Positions 1 through 6,176 of a stretch of DNA of 20,447 nt are shown one piece after another. Position 1 is the first letter of the stretch, and the number at the start of each line of letters is the position of its first letter. The notes beneath the pieces are model-generated. The model ran no database searches. It saw only the letters and a list, made by a program, of their open reading frames with translations, and was not told the DNA's origin. The position numbers and the translations under genes were made by a program. The stretch comes from JAKORR01 sp964608495 (GTDB lineage Bacteria; Armatimonadota; Zipacnadia; Zipacnadales; FEN-943): assembly GCA_964608495.1 (NCBI GenBank), contig CAZSOQ010000090.1:1-20447 (forward strand), in the 5' to 3' direction.

Positions 1-1
1 C

Positions 2-259
2 CGCCGCGCCGCGGCCGCTCCTTCCACTGCCCGAGCGCCCCACGCCTCGGCCCATCGCCGGCCTGAGCCGGAACCCGAGCCTGAGGAAGCTCGCCCCCGG
101 GTGAAGGCCACCTTCTACCTCCACCCGGAGGACGTGGTCACCATAGACCGTATCCAGATGCAGGAGTTTCTCAGCACCGGCAAGAAGTCCCAACGGTCCG
201 AGATCGTGAGCCGCGCGCTGCAATTGCTGGGCGCTGAGGAGTTGACTGGTGGCGTCTGA
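2..259 (+). CDS. Ribbon-helix-helix DNA-binding protein, ParG-like (5' partial)
   Basis: The reading frame is open from the left edge and ends at TGA 257-259, giving 85 visible residues. The visible N-terminal part is Ala/Pro/Arg/Glu-rich (an EPEPEPEE run) and probably disordered. The last ~50 residues fit a ribbon-helix-helix fold: a short strand (RVKATFYL), a first helix (PEDVVTIDRIQMQEF), a turn and a second helix with the typical KSQRSEIVSRAL signature. A flexible tail followed by a C-terminal RHH is the architecture of ParG-type partition proteins and of some antitoxins. The next gene is a replication initiator and the gap between them carries inverted repeats, so a centromere-binding or autoregulatory role is plausible. 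A ParA ATPase would be expected just upstream but lies outside the window. A GTG at 101 could start a 52-residue form, but the open frame upstream argues against that. RHH call: fairly sure. ParG role: inference. Confidence 0.7.
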   Translation, partial: RRAAAAPSTARAPHASAHRRPEPEPEPEEARPRVKATFYLHPEDVVTIDRIQMQEFLSTGKKSQRSEIVSRALQLLGAEELTGGV

Positions 260-266
260 TCGCTTG

Positions 267-278
267 CCCGATAGCACG
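267..278 (+). repeat. Left arm of 12-bp inverted repeat
   Basis: CCCGATAGCACG lies eight bases after the RHH stop codon. Its exact reverse complement lies at 417-428, 138 bp away. The match extends with one mismatch to about 15 bp on the outer side. Confidence 0.75.
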
Positions 279-416
279 ATCCCGCCCTACGTACCAGCGG
301 CCGCTCCCGAGTCCGTTACCCCCGATCCCCTAACCCAATCCCCCGCGATTCGTGTTTTCGGCCAACCCCCCTTGTTCCCTCGGACAAGCCCTAGCGTGAT
401 TCCGGTCTCACTACCG

Positions 417-428
417 CGTGCTATCGGG
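417..428 (-). repeat. Right arm of 12-bp inverted repeat
   Basis: CGTGCTATCGGG is the exact reverse complement of 267-278. It sits about 180 bp upstream of the replication initiator start, just before the CACGTGTT and GATTCACG repeats. Confidence 0.75.
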
Positions 429-484
429 AAAGGATTCACGTGTTTCTGGTCGAATCATCACCCTGCGAGCCCTTGTAACACTGC

Positions 485-505
485 GATTCACGTCACCCGT
501 GAATC
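485..505. repeat. GATTCACG inverted repeat
   Basis: GATTCACG (485-492) and CGTGAATC (498-505) are perfect 8-bp arms around a TCACC spacer. Related GATTC/CACG sequences occur at 347-358, 394-402, 433-445 and 565-573. This could be a Rep operator or iteron pair. Confidence 0.6.
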
Positions 506-550
506 CCTGACTCCAAGGGAGAATCCTTTACCTGGACTCCCTTGCCTCAA

Positions 551-560
551 AACACGTGTT
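551..560. repeat. AACACGTGTT palindrome
   Basis: A perfect 10-bp palindrome 48 bp upstream of the replication initiator start. CACGTGTT is repeated at 437-444 in the same orientation. Its position suits an autoregulatory operator for the downstream Rep gene, but this is inferred from location alone. Confidence 0.45.
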
Positions 561-607
561 GTCCGCGTGATTCTGAATCGGCGGACTACCAAGCGGAGGG
601 AGGCGGC

Positions 608-2029
608 ATGGATCACCTAGATCACTTACCCGAAGCACGAGCCCAGGATCCCTCAATGCTCTCCCGGATACGCATCGGGCGAGACGAGATGAACCTGGCG
701 GAGTTCCCCTTTGCCGTTCTGTCGAAGGTAGCGCCCCGCCAGGCCAGCACGCTGGAGTTCGACGATGTCGTCACAATGGCCGACGGCACCCGCGTCGAGC
801 GCCGCTGGACTGTAACCGGCAGCGACAGGTTCGGGCTTCCCACGGCCACTGACGAGGAAGTCTACGTGGCTCTGATGGAGATCACGAAGGACCAGTCCTT
901 CCAGAGCCGCACTGTACCGATAACACGATATGATCTCATCCGCCGTATGGGCTGGCGGCCCGACGGCCGCAGTTACAAGCGCGTCGAGAGCGCGCTCGAC
1001 CGGCTCAAGGGCGTCACGATCAAGGCGGTCAACGCCTTCTGGGACAATCAGGCACGGCGATACATCACGGTGGCCTTCGGTATCATTGACAACTACGTGC
1101 TCTTCGATGAGCGCCGCGTGCGGGGTAGGGGAGGGGACACCGAGCGCCAGAGCTACATCACCTGGAACGACGTCATCTTCAACAGCTTCGCGGCGGGGAA
1201 CATCAAGCTGCTGGATACGGACCTCTACTTCTCGCTCCGCAGCCCCATCGCGCGCCGGCTGTTCCGCTACCTGGACAAGAAGCGGTACCCGGAGAAGCGG
1301 TCCTTCCAGATCACCCTCGAGAAGCTGGCCTACGAGCACCTGGGGATGACCAGGGGCTATTTCCCGTCCCAGCTCAGGCGCAAGCTGCAGCCCGCGCACC
1401 GCGAGCTGATAGCGCGAGGCTTCCTCGAGGCCGTCGAGTACGGGTTCACCCAGACCGGCGCGGTGAAGGTGATCTACCACTTCGGCGCGCGGCAGGAGCA
1501 GGCCCCGCTGGCGCTGCCGGCCGACGGTGCGGCGGCCCTCAACGCCCTGGTCGAGCAGGGCGTGACCCTCAAGGCCGCGATCGGCCTGATACAGGTCTAC
1601 CCCCTGGCGGACGTGTGGGCCCAGCTCACCTACCTGCCCTGTCGCTCGGCCAGGAACCCAGCGGCGGTACTGGTGCAATCCATCCGTGAATCCTGGGCCC
1701 CGCCGCCGGCGTATCTCGAGGACGAGCGAGTGCGCCAGGCTGCCGAACAGGCCCGCAGTAGCACCCGGGAGCAGGCCCGCCAGGAACAATCCGAGCGCAG
1801 TCGCCGGGCACTGTACCGCCAGGCCGCGCGCACGATACTGGAGGGCCTCCCGCCCGCTGACCGGCAGGAGGTCGAGCGGGACGTGGACGACGCGCTGGCC
1901 GAGAACTTCACCTACCTGCGCGGGCACGAGGGCCATCCCGTGTACCAGGCCGTCTACAACGAGGAGCTGGTGAAGGCGGTGGCCAGGCTCTACCCCGAGC
2001 AGTTCGGGGAGCTCGTGAAGGCCTCCTAA
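608..2029 (+). CDS. Replication initiator protein A (RPA family)
   Basis: A 473-residue protein resembling the RPA-type plasmid replication initiators (Pfam RPA/RepA-like). These bind origin repeats and start replication through winged-helix domains. Recognisable segments, in order, are NLAEFPFAVLS near residue 38, GLPTATDEEVYVALMEI near 80, an RYDLIRRMGW...SYKRVESALDRLKGVTI block, and SPIARRLFRYLDKKRYPEKRSF near 210. Together they match the family's core over about residues 35-290. The remaining ~180 residues are Ala/Arg/Glu-rich, with a likely coiled coil (EQARSSTREQARQEQSERSR), and are less recognisable. The ATG at 608 was chosen because a GGAGGGAGG ribosome-binding site lies just upstream. 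An in-frame ATG at 542 would add 22 unconvincing residues. It follows an RHH gene and a repeat-rich region, as in plasmid replication/partition modules. Family: fairly sure. Whether it drives a plasmid or is chromosomal cannot be told. Confidence 0.82.
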   Translation: MDHLDHLPEARAQDPSMLSRIRIGRDEMNLAEFPFAVLSKVAPRQASTLEFDDVVTMADGTRVERRWTVTGSDRFGLPTATDEEVYVALMEITKDQSFQSRTVPITRYDLIRRMGWRPDGRSYKRVESALDRLKGVTIKAVNAFWDNQARRYITVAFGIIDNYVLFDERRVRGRGGDTERQSYITWNDVIFNSFAAGNIKLLDTDLYFSLRSPIARRLFRYLDKKRYPEKRSFQITLEKLAYEHLGMTRGYFPSQLRRKLQPAHRELIARGFLEAVEYGFTQTGAVKVIYHFGARQEQAPLALPADGAAALNALVEQGVTLKAAIGLIQVYPLADVWAQLTYLPCRSARNPAAVLVQSIRESWAPPPAYLEDERVRQAAEQARSSTREQARQEQSERSRRALYRQAARTILEGLPPADRQEVERDVDDALAENFTYLRGHEGHPVYQAVYNEELVKAVARLYPEQFGELVKAS

Positions 2030-2194
2030 GTGACCGAAGAGGGTCTGTATCGGGCCTGAATCGCGCTTCCGCAGACCGGATTGGTGAGGCAAGAGGGGGG
2101 ATTCGCGGGTCTTCTGGTACGCCGCGGCGTCATGTAGAGGCTCTCGCCTGCGCCCAAATCGCCTTCACCGAAGGCGGCAGGGGGTGTTTGTATC
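2030..2194. other. Intergenic spacer with short hairpins
   Basis: This 165-bp gap separates the replication module from the glycosyltransferase operon. It holds a GGTCTG/CAGACC pair (2042-2047 and 2072-2077), a perfect 12-bp palindrome ACGCCGCGGCGT (2119-2130), and a 7-bp stem with a 3-nt loop, CGCCTTC/GAAGGCG (2160-2176). The last ends next to the ribosome-binding site of the next gene. None has a good T-tract, so I call no confident terminator. The promoter for the downstream trio probably lies here, but I see no clear consensus. Confidence 0.4.
2160..2176. repeat. 7-bp stem-loop next to the glycosyltransferase RBS
   Basis: CGCCTTC (2160-2166) and GAAGGCG (2170-2176) are perfect arms with an ACC loop. 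The structure directly abuts the GCAGGGGG ribosome-binding region (2177-2184) of the gene starting at 2195. It could be the 3' end of an upstream transcript or could influence translation initiation. Confidence 0.4.
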
Positions 2195-2917
2195 GTGTCT
2201 TCGGGCAAGCTCGGGGTAGTGATTCCAGCCTTCAACGAGGAAGAGAACATCGCCCAGGTCATCGCCGAGGCCCGCGAGGTGTTCCCGGAGGCGGAGATCT
2301 TCGTGGTGGACGACGCCTCCGTGGACAGAACAGCCGAGCGCGCCCGGGAGGCGGGGGCACACGTCCTTCCGTCGCCCCTCAACCTGGGCATCGGAGGGGC
2401 GGTGCAGACGGCCCTGATGGCCGCGCTCGAGGCAGGGTGTGACTATGTGGTGAGGGTGGACGGCGACGGCCAACACCCTCCCTCGGAGGCGCCGAAGGTG
2501 CTGGAGCCCGTGCTGAAGGGCGAGGCCGACTATGCCTTCGGGTCGCGCCTGGCCGGCGGCGAGGGCGGCTATCAGCCCACGATGGTCCGGCGCCTGGGCA
2601 TCCGCCTGTTCGCGGGACTGGCCGGCGCAGCCACGGGACTTCGCGTGCGGGACGTCACTTCCGGGTTCCTGGCCTGCAACCGCCGGGCCCTCGCGTTTCT
2701 GGCGCAGCACTACCCGACCTTCTTCCCCGAGCCGGAGACCATCGTCTGGCTGCACAAGCACGGCTTTCGGATAGCGGAGGTACGGGTGCAGATGAGACCG
2801 CGGCTGGGCGGCACATCGTCGGTCACCTGGCCCAAGGCCGTCTTCGTGGTGCTGCGCGTCGGTCTGGGTATGATAGTGACCGCCCTGCGGGCCCCCGTCC
2901 GGTGGAAGGAGGCATGA
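2195..2917 (+). CDS. GT2-family glycosyltransferase (dolichyl-phosphate-mannose-synthase-like)
   Basis: A 240-residue GT-A-fold glycosyltransferase of family 2, resembling the DPM1/polyprenyl-phosphate sugar transferase group. Visible features are the N-terminal VVIPAFNEEENI strand-turn (residues 8-19), the DDAS nucleotide-binding acidic pair (D39, D40), NLGIGGAVQTA near 64, and the metal-binding DGDGQH motif at 89-94. A GSR and a TSGFLACNRRAL acceptor-side segment follow. The C-terminus has a hydrophobic stretch (about 215-233) that may associate with the membrane. Such enzymes usually move a sugar from a nucleotide sugar to a lipid carrier or a growing glycan at the inner membrane; the substrate is not predictable here. 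The GTG start at 2195 follows a G-rich RBS. The stop overlaps the start of the next gene (ATGA at 2914-2917), so the two are translationally coupled. GT2/DUF2304 pairs are common in surface-glycan clusters. Confidence 0.87.
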   Translation: MSSGKLGVVIPAFNEEENIAQVIAEAREVFPEAEIFVVDDASVDRTAERAREAGAHVLPSPLNLGIGGAVQTALMAALEAGCDYVVRVDGDGQHPPSEAPKVLEPVLKGEADYAFGSRLAGGEGGYQPTMVRRLGIRLFAGLAGAATGLRVRDVTSGFLACNRRALAFLAQHYPTFFPEPETIVWLHKHGFRIAEVRVQMRPRLGGTSSVTWPKAVFVVLRVGLGMIVTALRAPVRWKEA

Positions 2918-3324
2918 CCGTGCCCACTCCCGGCGCCGAACTGCTGCCCTTGCGGATACAGATCACGGCGATAGTGCTGGCCCTTCTGTGGCTGATCGCC
3001 ACCTTCGAGCTGATCCGGAAGGGACGCCTGCGCGAGGACTACGCCCTCCTCTGGCTGGGGGGCGGCCTGCTGATGCTGATGATCTTCCTGTGGCCGGGCT
3101 CTCTGGCGCTCCTGGCCCGCGCGACAGGGGTCGTCTACCCGCCCTCGGCCATCTTCATCGTGGCCCTCGTCACCGTCATCTGGCTCCTGCTGCACTTCTC
3201 CGTCATCGTTTCCACCCTCACCGCGAGGCTGATCCGCCTTAACCAGCGCCTGGCGATCCTCGAGATGCGCCTCTCGGAGATGGCCCAGGGTCCCGGCACA
3301 GGCCACGAGAAGGAGGGCGGGTAG
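2914..3324 (+). CDS. DUF2304-like small membrane protein
   Basis: A 136-residue protein that looks like DUF2304. It has three predicted membrane helices: about residues 11-27 (QITAIVLALLWLIATFEL), 41-60 (YALLWLGGGLLMLMIFLWPG) and 71-96 (AIFIVALVTVIWLLLHFSVIVS). Between the first two sits a basic/acidic RKGRLREDYALLW turn, typical of the family. A C-terminal amphipathic coiled-coil segment (LNQRLAILEMRLSEMA) follows. Function is unknown; members usually sit next to a GT2 glycosyltransferase and probably anchor or assist it. The ATG at 2914 overlaps the preceding stop. However, GGAGG at 2908-2912 is almost touching that ATG, and an in-frame GTG at 2920 has ideal 7-nt spacing, so translation may start there. 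The next gene begins two bases after the stop, indicating one transcript. Confidence 0.75.
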   Translation: MTVPTPGAELLPLRIQITAIVLALLWLIATFELIRKGRLREDYALLWLGGGLLMLMIFLWPGSLALLARATGVVYPPSAIFIVALVTVIWLLLHFSVIVSTLTARLIRLNQRLAILEMRLSEMAQGPGTGHEKEGG

Positions 3325-3326
3325 CC

Positions 3327-5753
3327 ATGGCCGGAGCGGCGCTTCTCGCGGCGGTCGTGGCTCTGGCGCTCGTGCCGGCGGCGGCGTGGGGCCAGGCGAG
3401 GATCGCGGGCGCCGTGTTCCTGCCGGACCTCCATCCCTCCTTCCCCTGGACCGAGGGCGCGAAGGGCATCGAGCACTGGTACGACGACAGCTACCGGGCC
3501 GCCGGGCTGGTGCGAGTGTGGCTCGCTAACGAGGGCGAGCAGGCCCTCTCGATCGAGGCCGTGAAGGTGGGGGAGAGCGAGTACCGGGCCTACGAGACGA
3601 TCAAGGACCAGCCCGTCTCGTGGTGGCGGCTGCGGCCCGATCCCCTGCCGGCCGGGGCGCAGGGGCAGGTGGAGATTCGCCTGCGAGAGCCACCCACCGA
3701 GACGATCCCGGTGCGTCTGGCTATCGCAGGCAGTGGCGAGCTTTCCACAACGGTGGCGATCAGCAACCCCCGGCCGCGCATCGGACGTATCTGCTTCACG
3801 CGCCCCGCGGCAGCGCAGGGCGAGGGCCGTGATTCCGCGAACGCTGCGGTCCCCGGGGGTATCGTGCTTTGGTGCACAGTCCCCGAAGGATTCAGCGCAC
3901 CGGTCGGGCTGGTAGTGGACGGGCAACCGGTGCCTGACGGACGGTACCGGGTGCTCGGTCCGTGGCGCAACGGCCTGGCCGTGGTGTACCGGCCCTCGGA
4001 GGGCATGGAATACGGGTCTTTTCACCACTTCGCGCTCACGGTCGGGGGCGAGGTGGGGGACTTCGCGGTGGTGCGGGCACGGGACGACTTCCTGCCTCTG
4101 GGCACCTACGGCTACGTGACGCCCCGGGAGTACGCCATCAACTCCCTGAATCTCTACGTCAGCTTCGGCGCGATGTCGCCGGGGCAGCTCGACAGCCTGC
4201 GCGCCCACGGCCTCGCGGGTGTGACCCGGGTAGGAGGACCGTCGGGGATGCAGCAAGGCCCGCCGGCGGACACGCTCGGCCACCCGGCGATCTGGGCCTA
4301 CTACCTGCACGACGAGCCGGACTGCGCCGACTACTTCAAGTTCGAGGACCTGCCGCACAAGGTGCGCATCGGTACCCATGCGATGGAGATGGCGGCGCGG
4401 GACCGAAACTGCTACCGGACCGCGCCGGACCGGTTGACCTATCTCACGATAGACCAGACCTACAAGCCCGCGAACTGGTTCCAGTATGGGCCCATCTCCG
4501 ACGTGTGCAGCACCGATCACTATCCGCCGCCGGGCAAGGAGAAGGACGTTTTTGCCACGGTCGAGACCTGTCGGCTGGCCTGCGCGCCACAGATGCTGGT
4601 GTTCGTGTACCGGGCCTGGTGGCCCGAGCCGCTGGAGCCCAAGGAGGGGGAGAGCAGGGGGCGGATGATGTTCGCCGGGGAGGAGCGGCTGCACATGGGC
4701 TGGGGGTTGGCCGGCGGGGCGCAGGGGCTGATCTCGTACATCCACTGCACGGAGCCGATTGGCAAGTCCATCTTCCACGGGGCGGGCGAGTTCCCCGACG
4801 TGTGGCATGCCATCGGGGAGATGTACCGCGAGGTGGGGACGGTGGCGCCGGTGCTGGCGTCGAGCTGGCCCGTGGACGGCGCGGTGCGGGCGCCCGAGGG
4901 GGTGTACGCCCGCGCCCTGGTGGGGCCGCAGGGCATGGTGCTGGTCGCCATCAACGAGGGCGGCTGCGAGAGCACGGACGACGATTTCATCGTGCGACCG
5001 GTCAAGTCGGTGAATCTTGAGGTCGAGATTCCAGGCTGGATCCAGGAAGCGAAGGCGGCGCTGGTGGGGCAGGGGAGCCTGGAGACGCTGGCGGGTGGGA
5101 TCGAGGATGGACGTCTGCGAATCACGCTGCCGCGGCTCGACACGGCCAGTCTCATCCTGGTGGCGCCCGCGAGCGTCATGCGCGGCCTGGAGGAGCGTGC
5201 GGCCGCGCTGAGGGCCCTTCGGGCCGAGGGACTGCTGCGGGGCCTGCAGTACGACCTGGCGCAGCAGGCGAGACGGCTTGACCTGATCCGGCGCCTGCCG
5301 GCGCGGTACAAGGCCTTCGTGGCCTATGGCGAGGCCGAGGGCGCCTACGGCATCGAGCGCCCGAAGGAGATGTGGAATCCCCGGGACGAGAAGCACAACG
5401 CCCGGGAATGGTACGCGCCGCAGGAGGCCGGGGACCACTGGATGATCTGGACCTTCGAGGCCAGGCAGGCCGGGATTCACTACCTGGTGTTCATGTGGAA
5501 TCCCCTGGGCTTCCCCCTGCGCATGGTGGTCGCGGACGGGGAGGGTAAGGCCGTGGCGCAGGGAGGTATCGCGGGCCAGGGCGAGGATGTCTACGCGGTC
5601 AGGGCGAGGCTGCTGGGCGGCGGGACCTACAGGGTCACGCTGGAGGGGGCCAGGGACAAGGGCAGTGGAGCGCGGTTGGCCACCGCGGCCTATCTGGTCC
5701 CCGAAGACGAAGCGTCCCTGCTGCCGGACGCGGTGCTGGAGCCTACGGACTAG
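3327..5753 (+). CDS. Secreted TIM-barrel glycoside-hydrolase-like protein
   Basis: An 808-residue exported protein. A signal peptide is clear (hydrophobic AALLAAVVALALVPAAAWG, probable cleavage after AWG near residue 22). The first ~230 residues look like beta-sandwich material. From about 250 to 500 the alternating pattern resembles a (beta/alpha)8 barrel: YVSFG, GVTRVGG, IWAYYLHDEP (acidic pair at 329-330), YLTIDQTYK, ISDVCSTDHYPP and QGLISYIHCTEP. The W-x-YYLHDEP segment is a typical acid/base position of clan GH-A-like enzymes, suggesting E330 as a catalytic residue. The end (about 690-808) looks like a second beta-sandwich, with a conserved-looking EAGDHWMIWTFEARQAGIHYLVFMW core. I cannot name a family. 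It starts two bases after the DUF2304-like gene, with a GGAGGG RBS, so it belongs to the glycosyltransferase operon and may act on the glycan made there. No dockerin or anchor is visible. Confidence 0.65.
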   Translation: MAGAALLAAVVALALVPAAAWGQARIAGAVFLPDLHPSFPWTEGAKGIEHWYDDSYRAAGLVRVWLANEGEQALSIEAVKVGESEYRAYETIKDQPVSWWRLRPDPLPAGAQGQVEIRLREPPTETIPVRLAIAGSGELSTTVAISNPRPRIGRICFTRPAAAQGEGRDSANAAVPGGIVLWCTVPEGFSAPVGLVVDGQPVPDGRYRVLGPWRNGLAVVYRPSEGMEYGSFHHFALTVGGEVGDFAVVRARDDFLPLGTYGYVTPREYAINSLNLYVSFGAMSPGQLDSLRAHGLAGVTRVGGPSGMQQGPPADTLGHPAIWAYYLHDEPDCADYFKFEDLPHKVRIGTHAMEMAARDRNCYRTAPDRLTYLTIDQTYKPANWFQYGPISDVCSTDHYPPPGKEKDVFATVETCRLACAPQMLVFVYRAWWPEPLEPKEGESRGRMMFAGEERLHMGWGLAGGAQGLISYIHCTEPIGKSIFHGAGEFPDVWHAIGEMYREVGTVAPVLASSWPVDGAVRAPEGVYARALVGPQGMVLVAINEGGCESTDDDFIVRPVKSVNLEVEIPGWIQEAKAALVGQGSLETLAGGIEDGRLRITLPRLDTASLILVAPASVMRGLEERAAALRALRAEGLLRGLQYDLAQQARRLDLIRRLPARYKAFVAYGEAEGAYGIERPKEMWNPRDEKHNAREWYAPQEAGDHWMIWTFEARQAGIHYLVFMWNPLGFPLRMVVADGEGKAVAQGGIAGQGEDVYAVRARLLGGGTYRVTLEGARDKGSGARLATAAYLVPEDEASLLPDAVLEPTD

Positions 5754-5836
5754 GCGGCCCCTGGGTGCCGAGAGGCGCATCCCCCGCAGGGCGAGAGGGA
5801 GCGTGCGAGAGGCAGGGCTACCCCCGAAGCAAGTGC

Positions 5837-5866
5837 TTGACACCGACGGGCGTGCCATAGTACTCT
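5837..5866 (+). promoter_or_regulatory. Candidate promoter for the sulfate-activation operon
   Basis: A perfect TTGACA -35 element (5837-5842) is followed after 18 bp by TACTCT (5861-5866), which keeps the key T, A and final T of a -10 box. A transcript would start near 5873, about 20 nt before the small RHH gene. TAGTAC at 5858-5863 (15-bp spacer) is an alternative -10. Confidence 0.45.
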
Positions 5867-5870
5867 CCTG

Positions 5871-5888
5871 GGAGTGTTATAGGAGTGT
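5871..5888 (+). promoter_or_regulatory. GGAGTGT direct repeats, candidate RHH operator
   Basis: GGAGTGT occurs at 5871-5877 and 5882-5888, separated by TATA, so the repeats have an 11-bp period, about one helical turn. An inverted near-copy (ACTCTCC, 5862-5868) lies just upstream and forms CTCC-TG-GGAG with the first repeat. The site overlaps the expected transcription start and the RBS of the RHH gene. RHH dimers characteristically bind short repeats one turn apart, so autoregulation is a reasonable inference. Confidence 0.4.
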
Positions 5889-5892
5889 GCCC

Positions 5893-6111
5893 GTGAGCGA
5901 TAGCCGCGAGAAGGCAACCATCAAGATCCCCCGCCCACTGTACAACCGCATCAGGGAGCTCATCGCCCATTCGGGCTACGACTCCCCCACGGACTTCATC
6001 GTACACGTGCTGCGGGACATCGTGAGCAGCCGGACGGTGGAGGGAGACGAGTTCGATGCCGCCGACCTGGAGCGGGTGAAGGAGCGGCTGCGGCGGCTGG
6101 GTTACCTCTAG
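5893..6111 (+). CDS. Small CopG/RHH-like regulator with RLRxLGYL tail
   Basis: A 72-residue protein. Residues ~7-46 fit a ribbon-helix-helix domain: strand ATIKIP, helix PLYNRIRELIAHS, turn GYDSPTDF, helix DFIVHVLRDIVSS. After an acidic linker (EGDEFDAADLE) it ends ERVKERLRRLGYL. The APS kinase encoded at 11314 ends almost identically (QVEDRLRGLGYL). The GTG at 5893 is preceded by AGGAG with 7-nt spacing; GTG 5887 is an in-frame alternative. It is the first gene of the sulfate-activation cluster, 65 bp ahead of ATP sulfurylase, and sits right behind a promoter-like sequence and GGAGTGT repeats. A likely role is DNA-binding autoregulation of the operon. The shared tail raises the alternative of a protein-protein adaptor. 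RHH assignment moderately sure; regulatory target inferred. Confidence 0.72.
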   Translation: MSDSREKATIKIPRPLYNRIRELIAHSGYDSPTDFIVHVLRDIVSSRTVEGDEFDAADLERVKERLRRLGYL

Positions 6112-6176
6112 CGGGAAGGTACTTCGCGTCGAAGCCCATCGCGTCTCAGGCTCCCAACGAAGGAAGGTGAACAGCG

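Larger units (their letters stand above)
260..607. other. Repeat-rich non-coding region; candidate origin or partition site
   Basis: This 348-bp stretch between the RHH gene and the replication initiator has no convincing gene. It looks less GC-rich than its surroundings and is dense in short repeats. A 12-bp element CCCGATAGCACG (267-278) recurs in inverted orientation at 417-428. GATTCACG (485-492) and CGTGAATC (498-505) form a hairpin-like inverted repeat with a 5-nt spacer. CAAGGGA (514-520) is inverted as TCCCTTG (538-544). AACACGTGTT (551-560) is a perfect palindrome whose CACGTGTT half recurs at 437-444. GCGTGATTC occurs at 394-402 and 565-573, and a related GATTCGTGTTTT lies at 347-358. 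Repeats of this kind immediately upstream of a Rep gene are what iterons, Rep operators or partition sites look like. No clear DnaA box was seen. Confidence 0.5.

Noticed and set aside
249..620. A 123-codon open frame between the RHH gene and the replication initiator
   Set aside because: Its product is Pro/Ser/Thr-rich without recognisable structure, it overlaps the repeat cluster and both neighbours, and it has no good RBS.
2119..2130. 12-bp palindrome ACGCCGCGGCGT as an operator
   Set aside because: CG-only palindromes are common by chance at this base composition and nothing else supports a binding site here.
3135..5858. A 907-codon minus-strand open frame opposite the secreted TIM-barrel gene
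   Set aside because: It is the antisense shadow of a GC-rich gene: composition is His/Arg/Pro/Gln-rich and nonsensical, while the plus strand has a signal peptide, folded-domain patterns and an RBS. The same applies to minus-strand frames at 653-2092, 6108-7379, 9866-11146, 11122-13275 and 14881-16533.
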